From Cephalopachus bancanus (Eukaryota > Chordata > Mammalia > Primates > Tarsiidae), in assembly GCA_027257055.1 (NCBI GenBank), contig JAPVLO010000974.1, forward strand, positions 186,001 to 250,000: a stretch of DNA of 64,000 nt. Reading direction: 5' to 3'. The notes below the pieces were generated by a model. It was not told the origin of the DNA. It was given only the letters and a program-made list of their open reading frames with translations, and did not search any database. Position numbers and translations under genes: made by a program. Of the stretch, positions 22,293 through 34,350 are shown piece by piece. Within the stretch, counting starts at the first letter, position 1. Each line of letters starts with the position of its first letter.

Positions 22293-25200
22293 ATGTCACC
22301 AAGTGGATCCTTTTTTCTGCAAACCTTCTTCCCACAGTCCTTTTCCTGCCACCTCCCCACATATGAGAGTCCCCCATGCTAGGCACCCTCCAGCCTCAAC
22401 CCCTCCCATGGCTGCCCCCACTTTGGTGTGCCAATTCCTGAGGCTCCGTGACCGGCTTCCTGCCGTCTCTCCTCACAAGGGTAGAAATATGCCCCAGGCA
22501 GGTCAACCATCCAATTCAGCAACAAGGACATTCCACCAAGAAAGGCCAGGGACACATCTCTCATCGGGAACATTTCTTCCCCCACTTCCCATTTTTCCTG
22601 GCTAAAAAGCCAGTCATCCTGTGAACACACCATGCAAAGTTGGGAATCTGTGTACTATTCTCATATTTTGGAGACAGGGTCTGGCTCTGTGGCCCAGGCT
22701 GGAGCCTGGGGACACGACTGTTGCTCACTGTCAGCCTCAAAATCATGGGCTCTGGTGATCCTTCAGTCTCAGCCTCCAGAGTCACTGGGATGACTGGAAA
22801 CTCAACCCCAGATCTCTGTTAGGATGGGTGTGGAGACAGGGTCTCACTGTGTGGCCTGGGCTGACCTTGGGCTCCTTTTCTCCAGTCAGCCTCCAGCTTT
22901 GGATTCCCAGAGTGCTAGGATTCCAGGCATGGGCTGCTGTGCCAGGCTTTCTGGTTCATTTTCAATGAAGGATCAAAACTGGACTCGGGGGCACAGCCTC
23001 GTCATTCTAGCACTTTGGGTGGCTGCGGCCAGCAGCTAGCCTGATACCACAGGCCAAGATGCACCCGGGGACCTTGGCAAGTCCTTATCTGTACCCTCCA
23101 TCACAAATGAGCCAGGCGTGGTGGCGCATGCCTGTATTTCCCACTCCTCAGAAGGCTGGGGAAAGTCTCATTGGAGTTCGGTGGGCCGAGTCTGTGGTGG
23201 CTGGAGAAAGGCAATGCCCTCCAGGCTGAGTGATGGAGAGAAACACTGACTCAAAGAAAAAAGGAGAAAAAAAAAAACATCCATTTGTGTATGGAGTTTG
23301 TATCATTGTGAACAAACAGAGATCATTCTTGGCCCGAGAGTTCCCAAAAGACAGTGGATTGGCAGACAATCACCCTGTGGTTTTGGCAGGCTGAGGTGGG
23401 GGACAGCTGGATCCCGGGAGTTCAAAACCAGCCTGAGGCATGCATTGAGACCTCATCGCTCCCCAGGACGTGAACACTGGAGTGACTCATGTCCCAGGGC
23501 ATTCCTTGGCATCACCCACTGAGACATAATGTACGAGTCAAGGCCGGGCACCAGGACTCAAGGTTGCAATCCCGTGCCCTGGGAGGAGGAGGCGGGAGAC
23601 TGCCTGAGCCAAGGGGTCAGAGTGCAGCTCGGGCGATGTGGCCCGACCTCAGCTCAGTGAGAGGTCTCCAAATTCGGGTCAGGTGTGATGGCACATGGAG
23701 TCCCGGCTGCTCAGGAGCTGAGGCAGGAGGACTGCCTGATCCCCAAGGTTGAGGCTCCAGAAGAAACAATCATGCCCCCACATCCCAACCTGGCACATGG
23801 AGACTCCAGCAACACAAAAGATGCCTCCCACATGTGTCATAACTAGCATCTACGGCTCCACAGGGAAAAGTATGCATGGGTGGGGGACGATGGTGTTATT
23901 GGGAGAGGAAGGGCCCCTCCACATGCCAGAAGGTGAAAGACAGGGCAACCAGAATCTGGACTGGCGGCGGCATTGCTGGACCACTTTGATCGTTCTGTGC
24001 CCGATGGCTGCCCAAGCTCTGGGTCGTCTATTTGGTGAGTTCACACACATCTTTCCTGTGGGGCACAAAATGGGATGGTGGAGGCAGGCCTTCAGGGGTG
24101 TGTGGCCAAAAGCATGGATGGATGTGCCTGGTGGCATCCTTTGAAATCTCCCACAAATGACAGGCCGGTAAGTGCATTTTCCTATCCTACCCCGAGGGTG
24201 ACTCTTCACACTGGGTGGCAAGGGTGGTGGTGGTGGTGGTGATTATTATTTGGAGTTGAATTCCTGCTCTGTAAGACCAGAGTGCAGGGCCACGCTCACA
24301 GCCTCTGCGAGCTCCACTGGCCACACTCAGGTGATCCCCCACCTCCGTCCCCAGAGTTGATGGAACTACAGGCCTGTGCCACCAGGCACGGCTAATCTTT
24401 GGATTTATTTTTGATGACTGATACAAGGTCTCACACCATGTGGCAGGATGGTGTCGAACCCACAGGATCCTGCTGTCAACTCTTCTGGGACTCCAAACAG
24501 CCAGAATGAGCCCCAGAGCCCGGCCTCTTTTTGTGGTGGTGGTTGGTATTATTCTGGGTCGGAGTCTCACTCTGTCACACAGGCTGTAGTCCTGGCGCCC
24601 GCTCTCAGCCACTGCAGCCTCCACTGGCTGGGCTCCAGCGATCCTCCCACCACGGCCTTACAAGTGACCGGATCAAAAGGCCTGCACCAGTAAGCTCAGC
24701 TCAATTTTTTGGCTTTTGTAGAGATGAGGTCTCACCAAGGTGCCCAGGCTGGTCTCAAAACCAGGAGCTCAGGCCATCCTCTCACCTTGGCCTACCAGAG
24801 TGCCATGATTACAGGTGTGATCCTCCGCTCCCAGCCTTCACACCACTCTCAGGGACCACTGCGAGGCCCATTCCCTCCAACAACCTGGGACCCCAAGTGG
24901 GCAGCTGGAAAGCCAGCCGAGCCAAAACGGGGGGAGCACCTGGTGCATGGGCATGTCTCTGCCATGGCAACCACCTTTCATCCCACCTTGTTCTGCATTG
25001 GGAAACCCCTCACCCCTCCTATGGGGTGCTTCGGTGAAAGGGAGGGTGGGCATGAGTCTCAAACCTTTGGTGCAGTGGGACAGCTGGGCGACACACACCT
25101 GTCTCCTCAGCACTCGGGGAGGCCAGGATGGGAAGATGGCTGGAGCCTGGGAACTCAAGACAAGGCTGGAAACCATAGTAAGCCAACACCTTGACCCAAG

Positions 25201-25390
25201 AAAAACCTAGAAAACCTTGGGTGATGGCAAGCCTCAGGGGGAGGATCACCTCTGACCCATAGTTCAAGACAGTAAGGAAGACAAGGATGTCGACCAAATG
25301 GAAAACCTACAATCACAGCAGTTTGGGAGGCCCAGGCCATGAGCATGGCCTGAGTTGGATGGTTTGAGAGCAGCCTGGGCAACCTAGTGA
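22293..25390 (+). repeat. Tandem unit 9, nearly intact
   Basis: All modules M1-M12 are present, with a short deletion in M5 near 23480. M2 starts near 22665, M3 near 22965, M4 near 23278, M7 near 23820, M8 near 24215, M9 near 24530, M10 near 24845. No gene is seen. Confidence 0.87.
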
Positions 25391-25407
25391 GGAAAGAAAA
25401 TAAAGAC

Positions 25408-25461
<54 letters not shown>

Positions 25462-25661
25462 GAAGGAAGGAAGGAAGGAAGGAAGGAAGGAAGGAAGGAA
25501 GGAAGGAAGGAAGGAAGGAAGAAAAAAGAAAGAAAAAGAAAGAAAGAAAGAAAGGGAAGAAGGAAGGAAGAAAGGAAAGAAAGAATGAAAGGAAGGAAGG
25601 AACGAAGAAAGGAAGGGAGGGAGGAAGGAACGAAGGAAGAAAGAAAGGAAAGAAATAAATA
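25391..25661 (+). repeat. Longest purine tract: (GAAA)n-(GGAA)15-mixed
   Basis: A 270-bp tract. A GAAA run is followed by 15 uninterrupted GGAA copies (25461-25520), then a mixed GAAA/GGAA/AAGGG region. The strand bias is almost complete, so it could form triplex structures. Long open frames on both strands here are repeat artefacts. Confidence 0.95.
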
Positions 25662-28018
25662 AATCCATTCTCCTGCAAACTTTATCCCATCTGTCCTTCC
25701 CCCTCAGACCCCCCACATCTGAGAGTCCCCCAAGCTCGACAATTTTCAACCCCCAAAACCCCAAATGACTGCCCCCACTTTGGTGCGGGAGTTCCTACAC
25801 TCCCTGGTCAGGTTCCAGCCAGCTCTCCTTTCTGTGGTGTGAAATGTGTCCCAGGCAGGCAGACTCACAACGAGGACCTTCCGCCAAGAAAGGCCAGGGG
25901 CACATCCCTCACTCAGGGACATTTCTTCCCCCAATCTCATTTTTCCTGGCTCTAAATCCAGTTGCCCTGTGAACACACCACACGCAGTTGACAAGCAGTG
26001 TATGATTCTCATGTTTTTGGAGACAGTGTCTGGCTCTGTGGCCCAGGCTGGGGCCCAGGGACATGACAGTCATTCACCACTATTCTCGAAGTTGCACGCT
26101 AAGCCTACAGAGTGGCCAAGGCGTCATCCCCACTGACAGTACCTGCAATACCAGGCCAGACACTGTGGTGCACGGCCTTCAGCCCCACACCCTGGGAGTC
26201 CAAGGCAGGAGGCTGCCTGAGCCCAGTGGTTGGAGACCAGCCCAGGTGAAGTGGCCAGACATTGTATTGGTGAGAGGTCCCCAAAACAGTGTCTGGCCTA
26301 GTTGTCCCTGGAGTCCTGGCTGCTTAGGGGCTGAGGTGTGAGGACTGCCTGAGCCCTTGATGTCAAGGTCCCTGGACCACAATCGTGCCGCTGTTCCTCT
26401 GACCAACTGACAGAGTCTCTGGCAACAAATAAGATGCCTCCCACGTGCATCACGACAGGCGTCCACAGCTCCCAAAGGAGAGGTCCGAATGGGTAAGGGA
26501 CAATGAGGAAATTGGGAGAGGAAGGAGTCCTCCCCCCACCTGAAGGTGGCAGACAGGGTGACCGTAACCTGGGCTGCCTGTGAAGTTGCAGGTTCACTTT
26601 AAATGCCCTTTGCCCGATGGCTGCCCTAGCTCGAGGCTGTCTCTTCCATGAGATTACATGCATCTTCGCTGTGGAACATGAGTGTGGATGGTGGAGGTAC
26701 ACCTGGGACGCATGGCCGAAGGTCTGGGACAGACGTGACCAGTTGTTACCATTGAAACATCCCGCAAGTGACAGGCTGGACAGTGCCTTTTACTCTCCCA
26801 TTCCTGAGGGTGTCTTCTCACGCTGGGTGGCAGGGGTGGTGGTGGTGGTTGTGGTGGTGATTGTTATTTGGAGTCAGAGTCCCACTCTGTTGCCTGGTCG
26901 GAGTGCAGGGACATGTTCACTGCTTCCATGGTCTCCATCTTCCAGTCTCAGGCGAACCTCTCTCCTCAGACCCCAATTGGCTGTGCCACCATGCCCGGCT
27001 AATCGTGGGATTTATTTTTTATGGCACAGATGAGGTCTTGCCCGTATTGTGGGATGCTGTTGAACCCACAGCCTCAGCTCATCCACTTACCTGGGCATCC
27101 GAAGGGCCAAGATCCCAGGCTGAGCCCCTGAGCCCAGCCTGTGCTTGTAGTGGTGGTGGTGGTAGTTGGTATTATTATACTGAGTCAGAGTCTTGCTCTG
27201 TCACACAGGATGGATCGCAGAGGCCTGCTTGTGGCCACCTTGACCTCCTCCAGTGGGACTCCAGTGATCCTTCTGCAATGGCCACCTGAGTGAATGGAAC
27301 GACAGGCATGCACCATCATGCTTGGCTCATTTTTCGGCTTCTTGTAGAGACGAGGTCTCACCACGGTTCCCAGGCTGGACTTGAACCCGTGGGGTCAGGC
27401 CACCCTCTCACCTTGGCCTCCCAGAGCATTGGGATATCAGGCGTGATCCCCCATGCTTTGCCTCCACAATCCTCTCAGGGGTTTACCACAAGGCTCGCTC
27501 CCTTCTGATGACCCAGGAACCAGGACAGGCAGCAGGAGTCACTGTACGAGCTTTCCCTGTGAGGAGTGCCGGGCAGAGGGGCATGTCTCTGCTGTTGTGC
27601 CCACTGCTCTGCCCGATTTTCCCCAGGGCAGACCCACTCGCTCCTCCCAGGGTCTGCTTTGGGGAAAGGGAGGGCGTTACTCTCATACCTTTGGGGTGGC
27701 AGGGAGGGTCATATGACTCACGCCTGTCTTCTTGGCACTCAGGGAGGCCGAGACGGGAAGATAGCTAGAGCCCAGGATGTGGAAACCAGACTGAACACAA
27801 TAGCAAGCACCCACCTTGACCCCAAGCAAAACCCAAAATACCTTGGGTGAGGAAAGGCTGCAGCAGGAGTTTCACATCTGGCCCTGAGTTCAAGACAAGG
27901 CAGGAAGACCAAGATGTAGACCAGTTGGAAAGCCTGTGATCACTGCAGTTTGGGAGGACCAGGCCGAGAGGATGGCCTGAGTTGGGTGGTTTGAGACTAG
28001 CCTGGGCAACCTAGTGAG
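25662..28018 (+). repeat. Tandem unit 10, deleted from M2 to end of M5
   Basis: M1 and the start of antisense Alu M2 are present. Near 26124-26130 the sequence jumps to the last bases of M5 and continues into M6, so most of M2 and all of M3, M4 and M5 (about 0.75 kb) are missing. M6-M12 are present, with GGT leads near 26836 and 27151. Confidence 0.86.
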
Positions 28019-28100
28019 GAAAGAAGAAAGAAAGAAAGAAAGAAGGAAGGAAGGAAAGAAAAAAGAAAGGAAGGAAGGAAGGTAGAAAGAAAGGAAAGAA
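28019..28100 (+). repeat. (GAAA)n/(GGAA)n microsatellite
   Basis: A short tract alternating GAAA and GGAA blocks. Confidence 0.94.
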
Positions 28101-30753
28101 GCAAATAATCGATTCTGCTTCAAACCTTCTGACTTCAGTCCTGCCCCACCATCCCCTGACATGTGAGGGTCCCCCAAGCTCAGTGCCTTCCAGCCCAACC
28201 CCACAATGCCTGTCCCCACTTTGATGCAGGAGTTCCTTAGGGTCCCTAGCTGGGTTCCTCTGAGCTCTCCTGTTGAGGTGAGAAATATGTCCCAACCAGG
28301 CTGGCCCTCTAACTTGGCAAAGAGGACCTTCTGCAAATAAATGCCAGGAGCACATCCCCCACCTGGGGACATTACTTCACCCCAGACCCATTCTTTCTGG
28401 ATCTAAAACCAGTCGTCATTTGAACACACCATGCACAGTTGAGAATCTGTGTATGATTCTGATGCTTATGGAGACAGGGTTGGGCTCTTTGTCTAAGGCC
28501 AGGGACCGGGGACACTACTGTCATTCTTCACCAGCTTCGAAATGGTGGTCACCAGCGATTTTCCTGCCTCAGCCTCTGAGTGTCTGGGATGACGGGCACC
28601 TTGAACCCAAGCCCCTGCTTGAATGGGTGCACAGATGGGGTCTCCTTGTGTGACCCGGGCTGGCTTGACCTCCTGGACTACAGCCTTTCTCCCGATTCGG
28701 CCTCCAGAGTGCTGGGATTCCAAGCATGGGCCGCCATGCCTGACCTTCTGGTTCATTTTCAACAAAGGATCTAGGCTGGACCTGGAGGCTCAATCTCGTC
28801 ATCCTAGCACTTTGGGAGGCCAAAGCCAGGGGCTGCCCCAAGCCCGCAGGTCTGAGACATGCCTGGGCACCTTGGTGAGACCTCACCCCTACCTTCCATC
28901 CCAAATGAGCCGGGTGGGTTGGTTTGTGCCTGTCGTTCTGGCTTCTTGGATAACCTGGGGAGACGGTTCACTGGAGCCCAGAGGACCAAGGTTGCACTGG
29001 CCGGGAGTGAGCCACTACTGTACGGCCTGGGTGATAGAGTGAGACTCAGACTCAAAAAAAATAAAATGAAAAAAAGAATATCATCCATTTGTATGGAGTT
29101 GGGATCAACGTGAATAGGCAGAGACCTGGGAAGGAGGCCCCAGCCTTGGCCTTAGAGTTCCTGAAAGATGGTGGATCAGCAGACAATAGGGCTGTGGTTT
29201 TGGTGGCTGAGTCGGGAGATCACTGGAGACCAGGAATTTAGACAAGCCTCGGCCATGTACTAAGATCACGTTGCTCCCTGGAATGCAAACATTGGAGTTG
29301 TGTGTGGTGGTGCACACTGTCCCGGCTACAGGGGATGTGGTGGCCTCCATCCCAAGGTGTTTCTTTGCATTGCCACCAGCAAAAGAACGTGGAAGTCCAG
29401 GCTGGACACCATGGCTCATGGGAGTCATTCCCGCACAGTGTGATGCTGAAGCAGGAAGCTTCCTGGGCCCAGGTTTTGGCAACAGACTGGGTGATGTGGC
29501 CAGATCTTGTCTCAGCGAGCAGTTCCCAAATTTGAGACAGGTGTGGTGGCTCCCTGAGTCATGACTGATCAGGGGCTAAGGATGGAGGACTGACTGAGAC
29601 CCGCAGTTTCAGGCCCTGGGAGCCACGATCGTGCAGCTGCACCACAACCCAGCCAACAGAGACTCCAGTGACAAAAAATGATGCCTCCCACGTGTGTCAG
29701 GAGGGGAGACCACGGCTCCCCAGGGAAAGGTCCACATGGGCAAGGGACGATGGAATGATCAGGAGAGGAAGGGGCCTTCAAGTGGCAAACAGGGCGACCA
29801 GAACCTGGGCCGACCACGGCATTACCAGACCACGTTGTTCACTGCTTCCTACTGCCACCCAAACTCGGGGCCGTCTGTTTCGTTAGGTCACACACATTTT
29901 TGCTGTGGTTCCTGAGCGTGGAGGGTGAAGGCAGGACTTCTGGGGCTTGTGACTGGAGGCATGAGTTGTTGAGCTCGGTGGCCAACTTTAAACCCTCCCA
30001 CAATATCAGACTGGAAAGTGCCTTTTTCTCTCCTATACTTGAGGGTGACTCCTCACACTGGGTAGCAGGGGTGGTGGTGGTGATTATTATTATTTGGATT
30101 CAGAATCCCACTCTGTCACCCAGGCCAGAGCACAGGGCCTCACCCACGGCCACCATGGACTCCACCTGCCAGGCTCAGGTGACTCTTCCACCTCGGTCCC
30201 CCGAGTGACTGGAACCAGTCCTGCACCACCACACCTGGCTAAACTTTGGATTTATATGTGATGGCTGAGACGAGGTCTCGCTCTGTGTCCCAGTCTGGTA
30301 TTGAATCAGCAGTCTCAGGCCATCCACTCGCCTGGTGCTCTGAAGGGCCAGGATGCCACGCTGAGTCCCTAAGCCCGGCCAACAGTTGTGGCGGTGGTGG
30401 AGGTTGATATTTTTATTGGGAGTCGGAGTCCCGCTCTGCCACCCAGGCTGGAATTCAGTGGCACACTTTTGGCTTCTGCAGCCTCCACTGGCTGGACTCT
30501 GGTGATCCTCCGGCTGAGACTTCCAAAGTGGCTAGGATGATGGTGCACACCACCATGCTCAGCTAATATTTTGGCTTCTTGTAGAGACAAGGTCTCGCCA
30601 AGGTGCCAGGGCTGGTCTAGAACCCGAGGTCTCATGCCATCCCCTCACCTCAGCCTCCCAGAGTGCTAGGATGACAAGCGTGAGCCCCTGCACCTGGCCT
30701 CCAAACACCTCTCAGGGCCCCACCACTAGGTACACTCCCTTCCGATGACCTGG
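28101..30753 (+). repeat. Tandem unit 11, left part (M1 to early M10) up to provirus copy 1
   Basis: M1-M9 are in order (M2 near 28460, M3 near 28765, M4 near 29085, M6 near 29400, M7 near 29690, GGT/ATT leads near 30070 and 30390). In early M10, just after the conserved 'cttccgatgacc', the unit text stops and the retroviral LTR begins. Confidence 0.87.
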
Positions 30754-31817
30754 TGTTAGGAGCCAACCTCAGAGCTTTCACATTGACAGGGTCCAGAAGG
30801 CCAAAAACTACTGGTTTCAGGACAACTCTGAGCAGCTATTGGCCCTGCTTCTACTATTCATCTTTTTACGTTCACCCTCAGTATTCGGAGAGTTGGGAGA
30901 TGAAAAAAAATAGTAGTCCCTTAAAAGAATCTATTAGTAGAAACAAGTAATTAGTGAAATGGAAAATTTTCTGCTGAGATATGACCCTCCACTTGAGTTT
31001 CTCTGTCCCATCCCTTTTGGAGCTTGAACCCCCAACAATGATTAAAAACAGCGGGTGGCACTCTCCTACCCCTGGAAGCCTTGGGTTGAATGTGCATCAG
31101 TGCTTTCTTTATCCCTGTCAAGGGACTATAGACGCAAATTTTAAACATCATGTTTGGCATCATAATGGGCTTATTAGTTTTAGTTTCCTGAGTTGGTTGC
31201 TAAATAGAGAACTTTAGGGACGTTGTTTTCATTTTGCTAATTGTGAAGTGTTACACAGGTATTTTTAGCATAATGGAAAAGATTGCTATGATGATTACGA
31301 GTGTTTTAATTTTAGGGGTGGAAATTTATGCAAGAAGACAGATGTATGGCCCTATAATTTGCAATATACCCACACTTTTTGCTTTTATGGTAGATGATTA
31401 ATATAGAAAGTTTGAAATAATAGAAAAGGCTTTGTAATTGTGTTTATAAAAAAATAAAATGTTAGGAAAATGTAAGTCAGGCATCAAGTTGTTAAAAGTT
31501 TAGTTGGTTAGGGTTAATAGTAGTAGAAAACACATTGTGATAAATTACATGCTTTAAAGATTCTTTTAGTGGATACATTGTCATAAATTTGAGGGAAGAC
31601 ACAGTATTTCATAGCTGTTAGAACAGTGATCAAAACAAAATAAATACGTCTGAGTTTGAAGGTCAAACCGTATGTAACAAAGTATAAAAAGAACTTGAAA
31701 AGAAAAATAAATGGGCAACTGTCCTACATAACATCAGAGTCAGTGTTGAAGTTTTCTTCTACACCAATGCCGTTCCTCCTTCAGCAAACCCTGACTTGCT
31801 GGAACTGGACTCCAACA
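30754..31817 (+). repeat. 5' LTR of provirus copy 1
   Basis: It begins with TG at the break in the tandem unit and ends with CA two bases before the primer binding site, giving about 1064 bp. It contains a TATA box and, just downstream, a polyadenylation signal, as in other HERV-K LTRs. The matching LTR in copy 2 (55763-56848) starts and ends at the same points. The exact family name is not assigned. Confidence 0.8.
31683..31711 (+). promoter_or_regulatory. LTR TATA box and polyadenylation signal
   Basis: TATAAA at 31683-31688 and AATAAA at 31706-31711. Both motifs are kept in copy 2 (56714-56742) despite the general divergence. This arrangement places the U3/R boundary near 31710. Present-day activity is unknown. 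Confidence 0.65.
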
Positions 31818-31819
31818 AG

Positions 31820-31837
31820 TGGTGTCTGAACAGGGAC
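31820..31837 (+). other. Retroviral primer binding site, tRNA-Lys type
   Basis: The 18 bases tggtgtctgaacagggac lie two bases after the LTR end. Compared with the site complementary to tRNA-Lys(UUU), the differences are few and mostly fit C-to-T decay. Copy 2 has tggtgcccaaacagggac at 56851. This places the element in the lysine-primed (K) group. Confidence 0.8.
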
Positions 31838-31918
31838 CTGAAAGTTAAGGCTTACTTTATTCTGAATGGATAAAATCTTGCCTAGGGTGCTGAAAACCCC
31901 TCTGTAGAGCAAAGCTAG

Positions 31919-31930
31919 GAAAGGTAAGCA
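31919..31930 (+). promoter_or_regulatory. Candidate 5' splice donor between PBS and gag
   Basis: AAAG|GTAAGC with the cut after 31924 lies between the primer site and the gag start, where betaretroviruses have their major splice donor. Copy 2 has GGTTAG at the same place, which would destroy the donor. Confidence 0.5.
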
Positions 31931-31953
31931 GATTTAGAGCCATGATATGAACA

Positions 31954-32473
31954 TGGGTCAGAGTGAATTTAAAGAAAAAAATCATTCATAAGTATTTTGA
32001 TGCATATGCTTTCTAAAAGAGGAATTAAAATTTCCTCTACACGATTACCTTGTTTTCTCCATTTTGGGGAAGAACAGTGCCCCTGCTTCCCTGAAGAAAG
32101 CATCGTTAATTTAGAAACATGGACAAAGGTTGGGGAAATATTGAAAGTTTATTACACTCTCCACTGTCCGGAAGGAGTGCCTGTGGACACTTTTGCATTA
32201 TGGAATATAATTAGAGATGTCTTAGATCCACAAGACATTGATACAATGACCATTAGAGTAAAAGAGGAACCAGGTGAAAGAACTCCCTTACTAATCCCTG
32301 CTTCTTCCCAGGCAATGTTAGACACTGCCCCTGTTGATGATGATCCTCTACCCCCTGGGGATAAGGAAAGCTTACAAGAAGAAGTAGCTAGGTATCATGA
32401 AGAAAAATATCCAGATAATTTAAATTTGCACCTTGGTTCCAAAAGACCTCGGGCAAGTGGCACCAGGGGTTGA
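31954..32473 (+). pseudogene. gag fragment (matrix region), copy 1, frameshifted
   Basis: An ATG at 31954 starts with Met-Gly-Gln-Ser, a myristoylation-type start as in betaretroviral Gag. A stop follows within 13 codons after a frameshift, and the frame reopens near 31997 for about 158 codons. Visible Gag-like words include SKRGIKIS, LETWTKVGE and FALWNIIRDVLDP. The acidic segment near 32260-32400 resembles the region after matrix. Capsid and nucleocapsid are absent and the text runs into RNase H near 32480-32525. It is a dead fragment. Confidence 0.8.
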
Positions 32474-32519
32474 GGGATTGTGATTTGTGACTTGATTTAA
32501 GAAGAGAAAGTTGTCTTTC

Positions 32520-33540
32520 TATACTGATTCCTCTTACATAAAAGGGCTGTTGTCTCATATTTTAAAAAGGTGTAATTATTGTTAATAAGGCAACTACTCT
32601 TGATTTCCTTATCCAATTACAGCAACTAGTAATTGTTAGAAACCAGCCATTTTTCAAAGGTCATATTAGATTTCATACAGGACTCCCTGGACCTCTACAT
32701 CAAGGTAATCAATTAGCAGATGCCTTGACATAATTGGTCATGTGCCCTCTCCTTGTAGGTTATTTAGTCAATCAAGCTCAGCAATCCCATAAAATCCATC
32801 ACCAAAATGCTGCAACTTTAAGGCACCAGTTTCACATTCCAAGAGAAACAGCTAGACAAATCATAAAAAAATTATACTTCGTATCCTACTTCTACTAACC
32901 CCCTCCCCTCAGGAGTTAATCCCCACATCTTAAAACCTAATGTTTTGTGGCAAATGGATGCTACTCATTTCCAAATTTGGGGAAATTGTCATTTCTACAT
33001 GTGACAGTGAATACATTTTCCCATGTAATTTTAGCCGCACCCAGAACTGGGGAAGTATAAAGATGTAGTCCAACATTTAATATCTTGTTTCTTTTTCAGC
33101 TGGGTATTCCTAACCAATTAAAAACTGATAATGCTTGTGCTTGTGCATCAAAAGCTTTTCAGTCGTTTTGTACCGTTTGTCATCTCTCCTTCTACAGGAA
33201 TTCCGTATAATCTTCAAGGTCAAGCTATAGTTGAGAGAGGTCATCAAATGTTAAAAAAATCAAATAATTAAACTGAGAAGGGTATTCAAATATAGTTCTC
33301 CCCATCATATCGTAAATCATGCTATGTTGTATTTAATCATCTCAATTTGGACTCTCAAGCACATTCAGCTATGATAAAACATTGGAGTCCTTCAAATACT
33401 GTTAAATCTATGGTAAAATGGAAATATCTTCTTACAGTTCAAAGGAAGGGGTCCGATGTCCTTTTAACATGCAAGACAGGATATGCTTGTCTTTTTCCCC
33501 AGGAGTTAGCCTAACCTATTTTGGTACAGGATCTTCTAAT
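32520..33540 (+). pseudogene. pol 3' end (RNase H C-terminus and integrase), copy 1, multiple frameshifts
   Basis: Broken frames read the end of RNase H ([16 protein letters not shown] near 32690) and then integrase. The zinc domain keeps its His pair near 32790, but both Cys codons have become TAT near 32875 after a one-base insertion in an A run. Catalytic positions are visible: Asp in WQMDATHF (32957), Asp in LKTDN (33127) and Glu at 33233, about 35 residues after the second Asp. The first Asp is in a different frame from the second. Stops and frameshifts throughout make it non-functional. Confidence 0.82.
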
Positions 33541-33589
33541 TAGATATGTTCAGCTCCCCACCCCCATCTAGTTACAGCCATATGAGACA

Positions 33590-34065
33590 TAAATCAAACC
33601 ATCAGTCTGAGTAGAATGAAGATGATGAAAAGAAGGTGTTGGTGCCAAAGTTGAAACGTCTCACCACTCAACAACCACTTCCACTTCCACCAATTCAACT
33701 GAAGACAAGTCATCATTTGTCGTCTCCCACTCCTCAACCCAGCCATTACCGTTGAGCTGCTTCAACTATACAGTGTAGACCTCCCACATGGGGGAAAATC
33801 CAGGTGCTCAACCATGATACCGAGGATCTGGTTCACTCTCCAAAACACTTCTCTCACTCCCTCCACTGTTTGTGTTGCTATGCTGGCCATTTTAGCATGC
33901 CAGGTGGGTTGAATTTATTTGGAAAAATCTTATTGGTGTTATATCCCAAACCCTCCAGTGTTCCAATCTATTACATGAAATGCTGAGATTATTACTGTTT
34001 TTACTAATCATTCCTCTTTCTTAGGAGGCCCAACTCTTTTTTCATCACAAATCAACGTGTTATTA
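33590..34065 (+). pseudogene. env leader and start of surface subunit, copy 1, broken
   Basis: After integrase, the sequence reads a degraded Env N-terminus: a polar Pro-rich stretch (about 33650-33760), then a hydrophobic leader and the beginning of the surface subunit (about 33840-33990). Stops interrupt it. The assignment rests on alignment with copy 2, whose frame at 59033-59281 is clearer, and on its position after integrase. An Alu interrupts env after 34065. Confidence 0.65.
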
Positions 34066-34350
34066 GACTCGGTGACTCAGCCTGTAATCCCATGCTTTAG
34101 GAGGCTGAGGTGAGTTGATTGCCTGAGTCTGTGGGTTCGAGACCCACCTGGGCAACTTGGTGAGACCTCATCTCTACAATAAAACAAAAAAATATATAGT
34201 CGGGGTGATAGCATGCACCTGTAGTTCCAGCTACTTGGAAGGCTGAGGCAGAAAGATCACCAGAGCCCAGAAGGTCCAGACTGTGGTGGCCAGGAGTGGA
34301 CACTGCACTCCAGTCTGGGTGACAGAGTGAGACTCCAACTCATAAAAAAC
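34066..34350 (+). mobile_element. Alu insertion inside provirus copy 1, with target-site duplication
   Basis: A dimeric sense Alu, slightly short at its 5' end, with a short A-rich tail. The 8-base duplication TGTTATTA flanks it at 34058-34065 and 34351-34358. Copy 2 has a single TGTTATTA at 59316-59323 without Alu, a preserved empty site. The Pol III B box (ggttcgagacc) is intact near 34134. Diagnostic positions look like an older (J-like) Alu, but this is uncertain. Confidence 0.9.

Noticed and set aside
31997..32473. A 158-codon frame that could be taken for an intact retroviral gene
   Set aside because: It is only the matrix-side part of gag, lies behind a frameshift and stop, and lacks capsid and nucleocapsid. 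It was listed as a pseudogene.
34125..34150. A tRNA gene, suggested by an intact B box
   Set aside because: The B box belongs to the Alu at 34066-34350, and no cloverleaf surrounds it.
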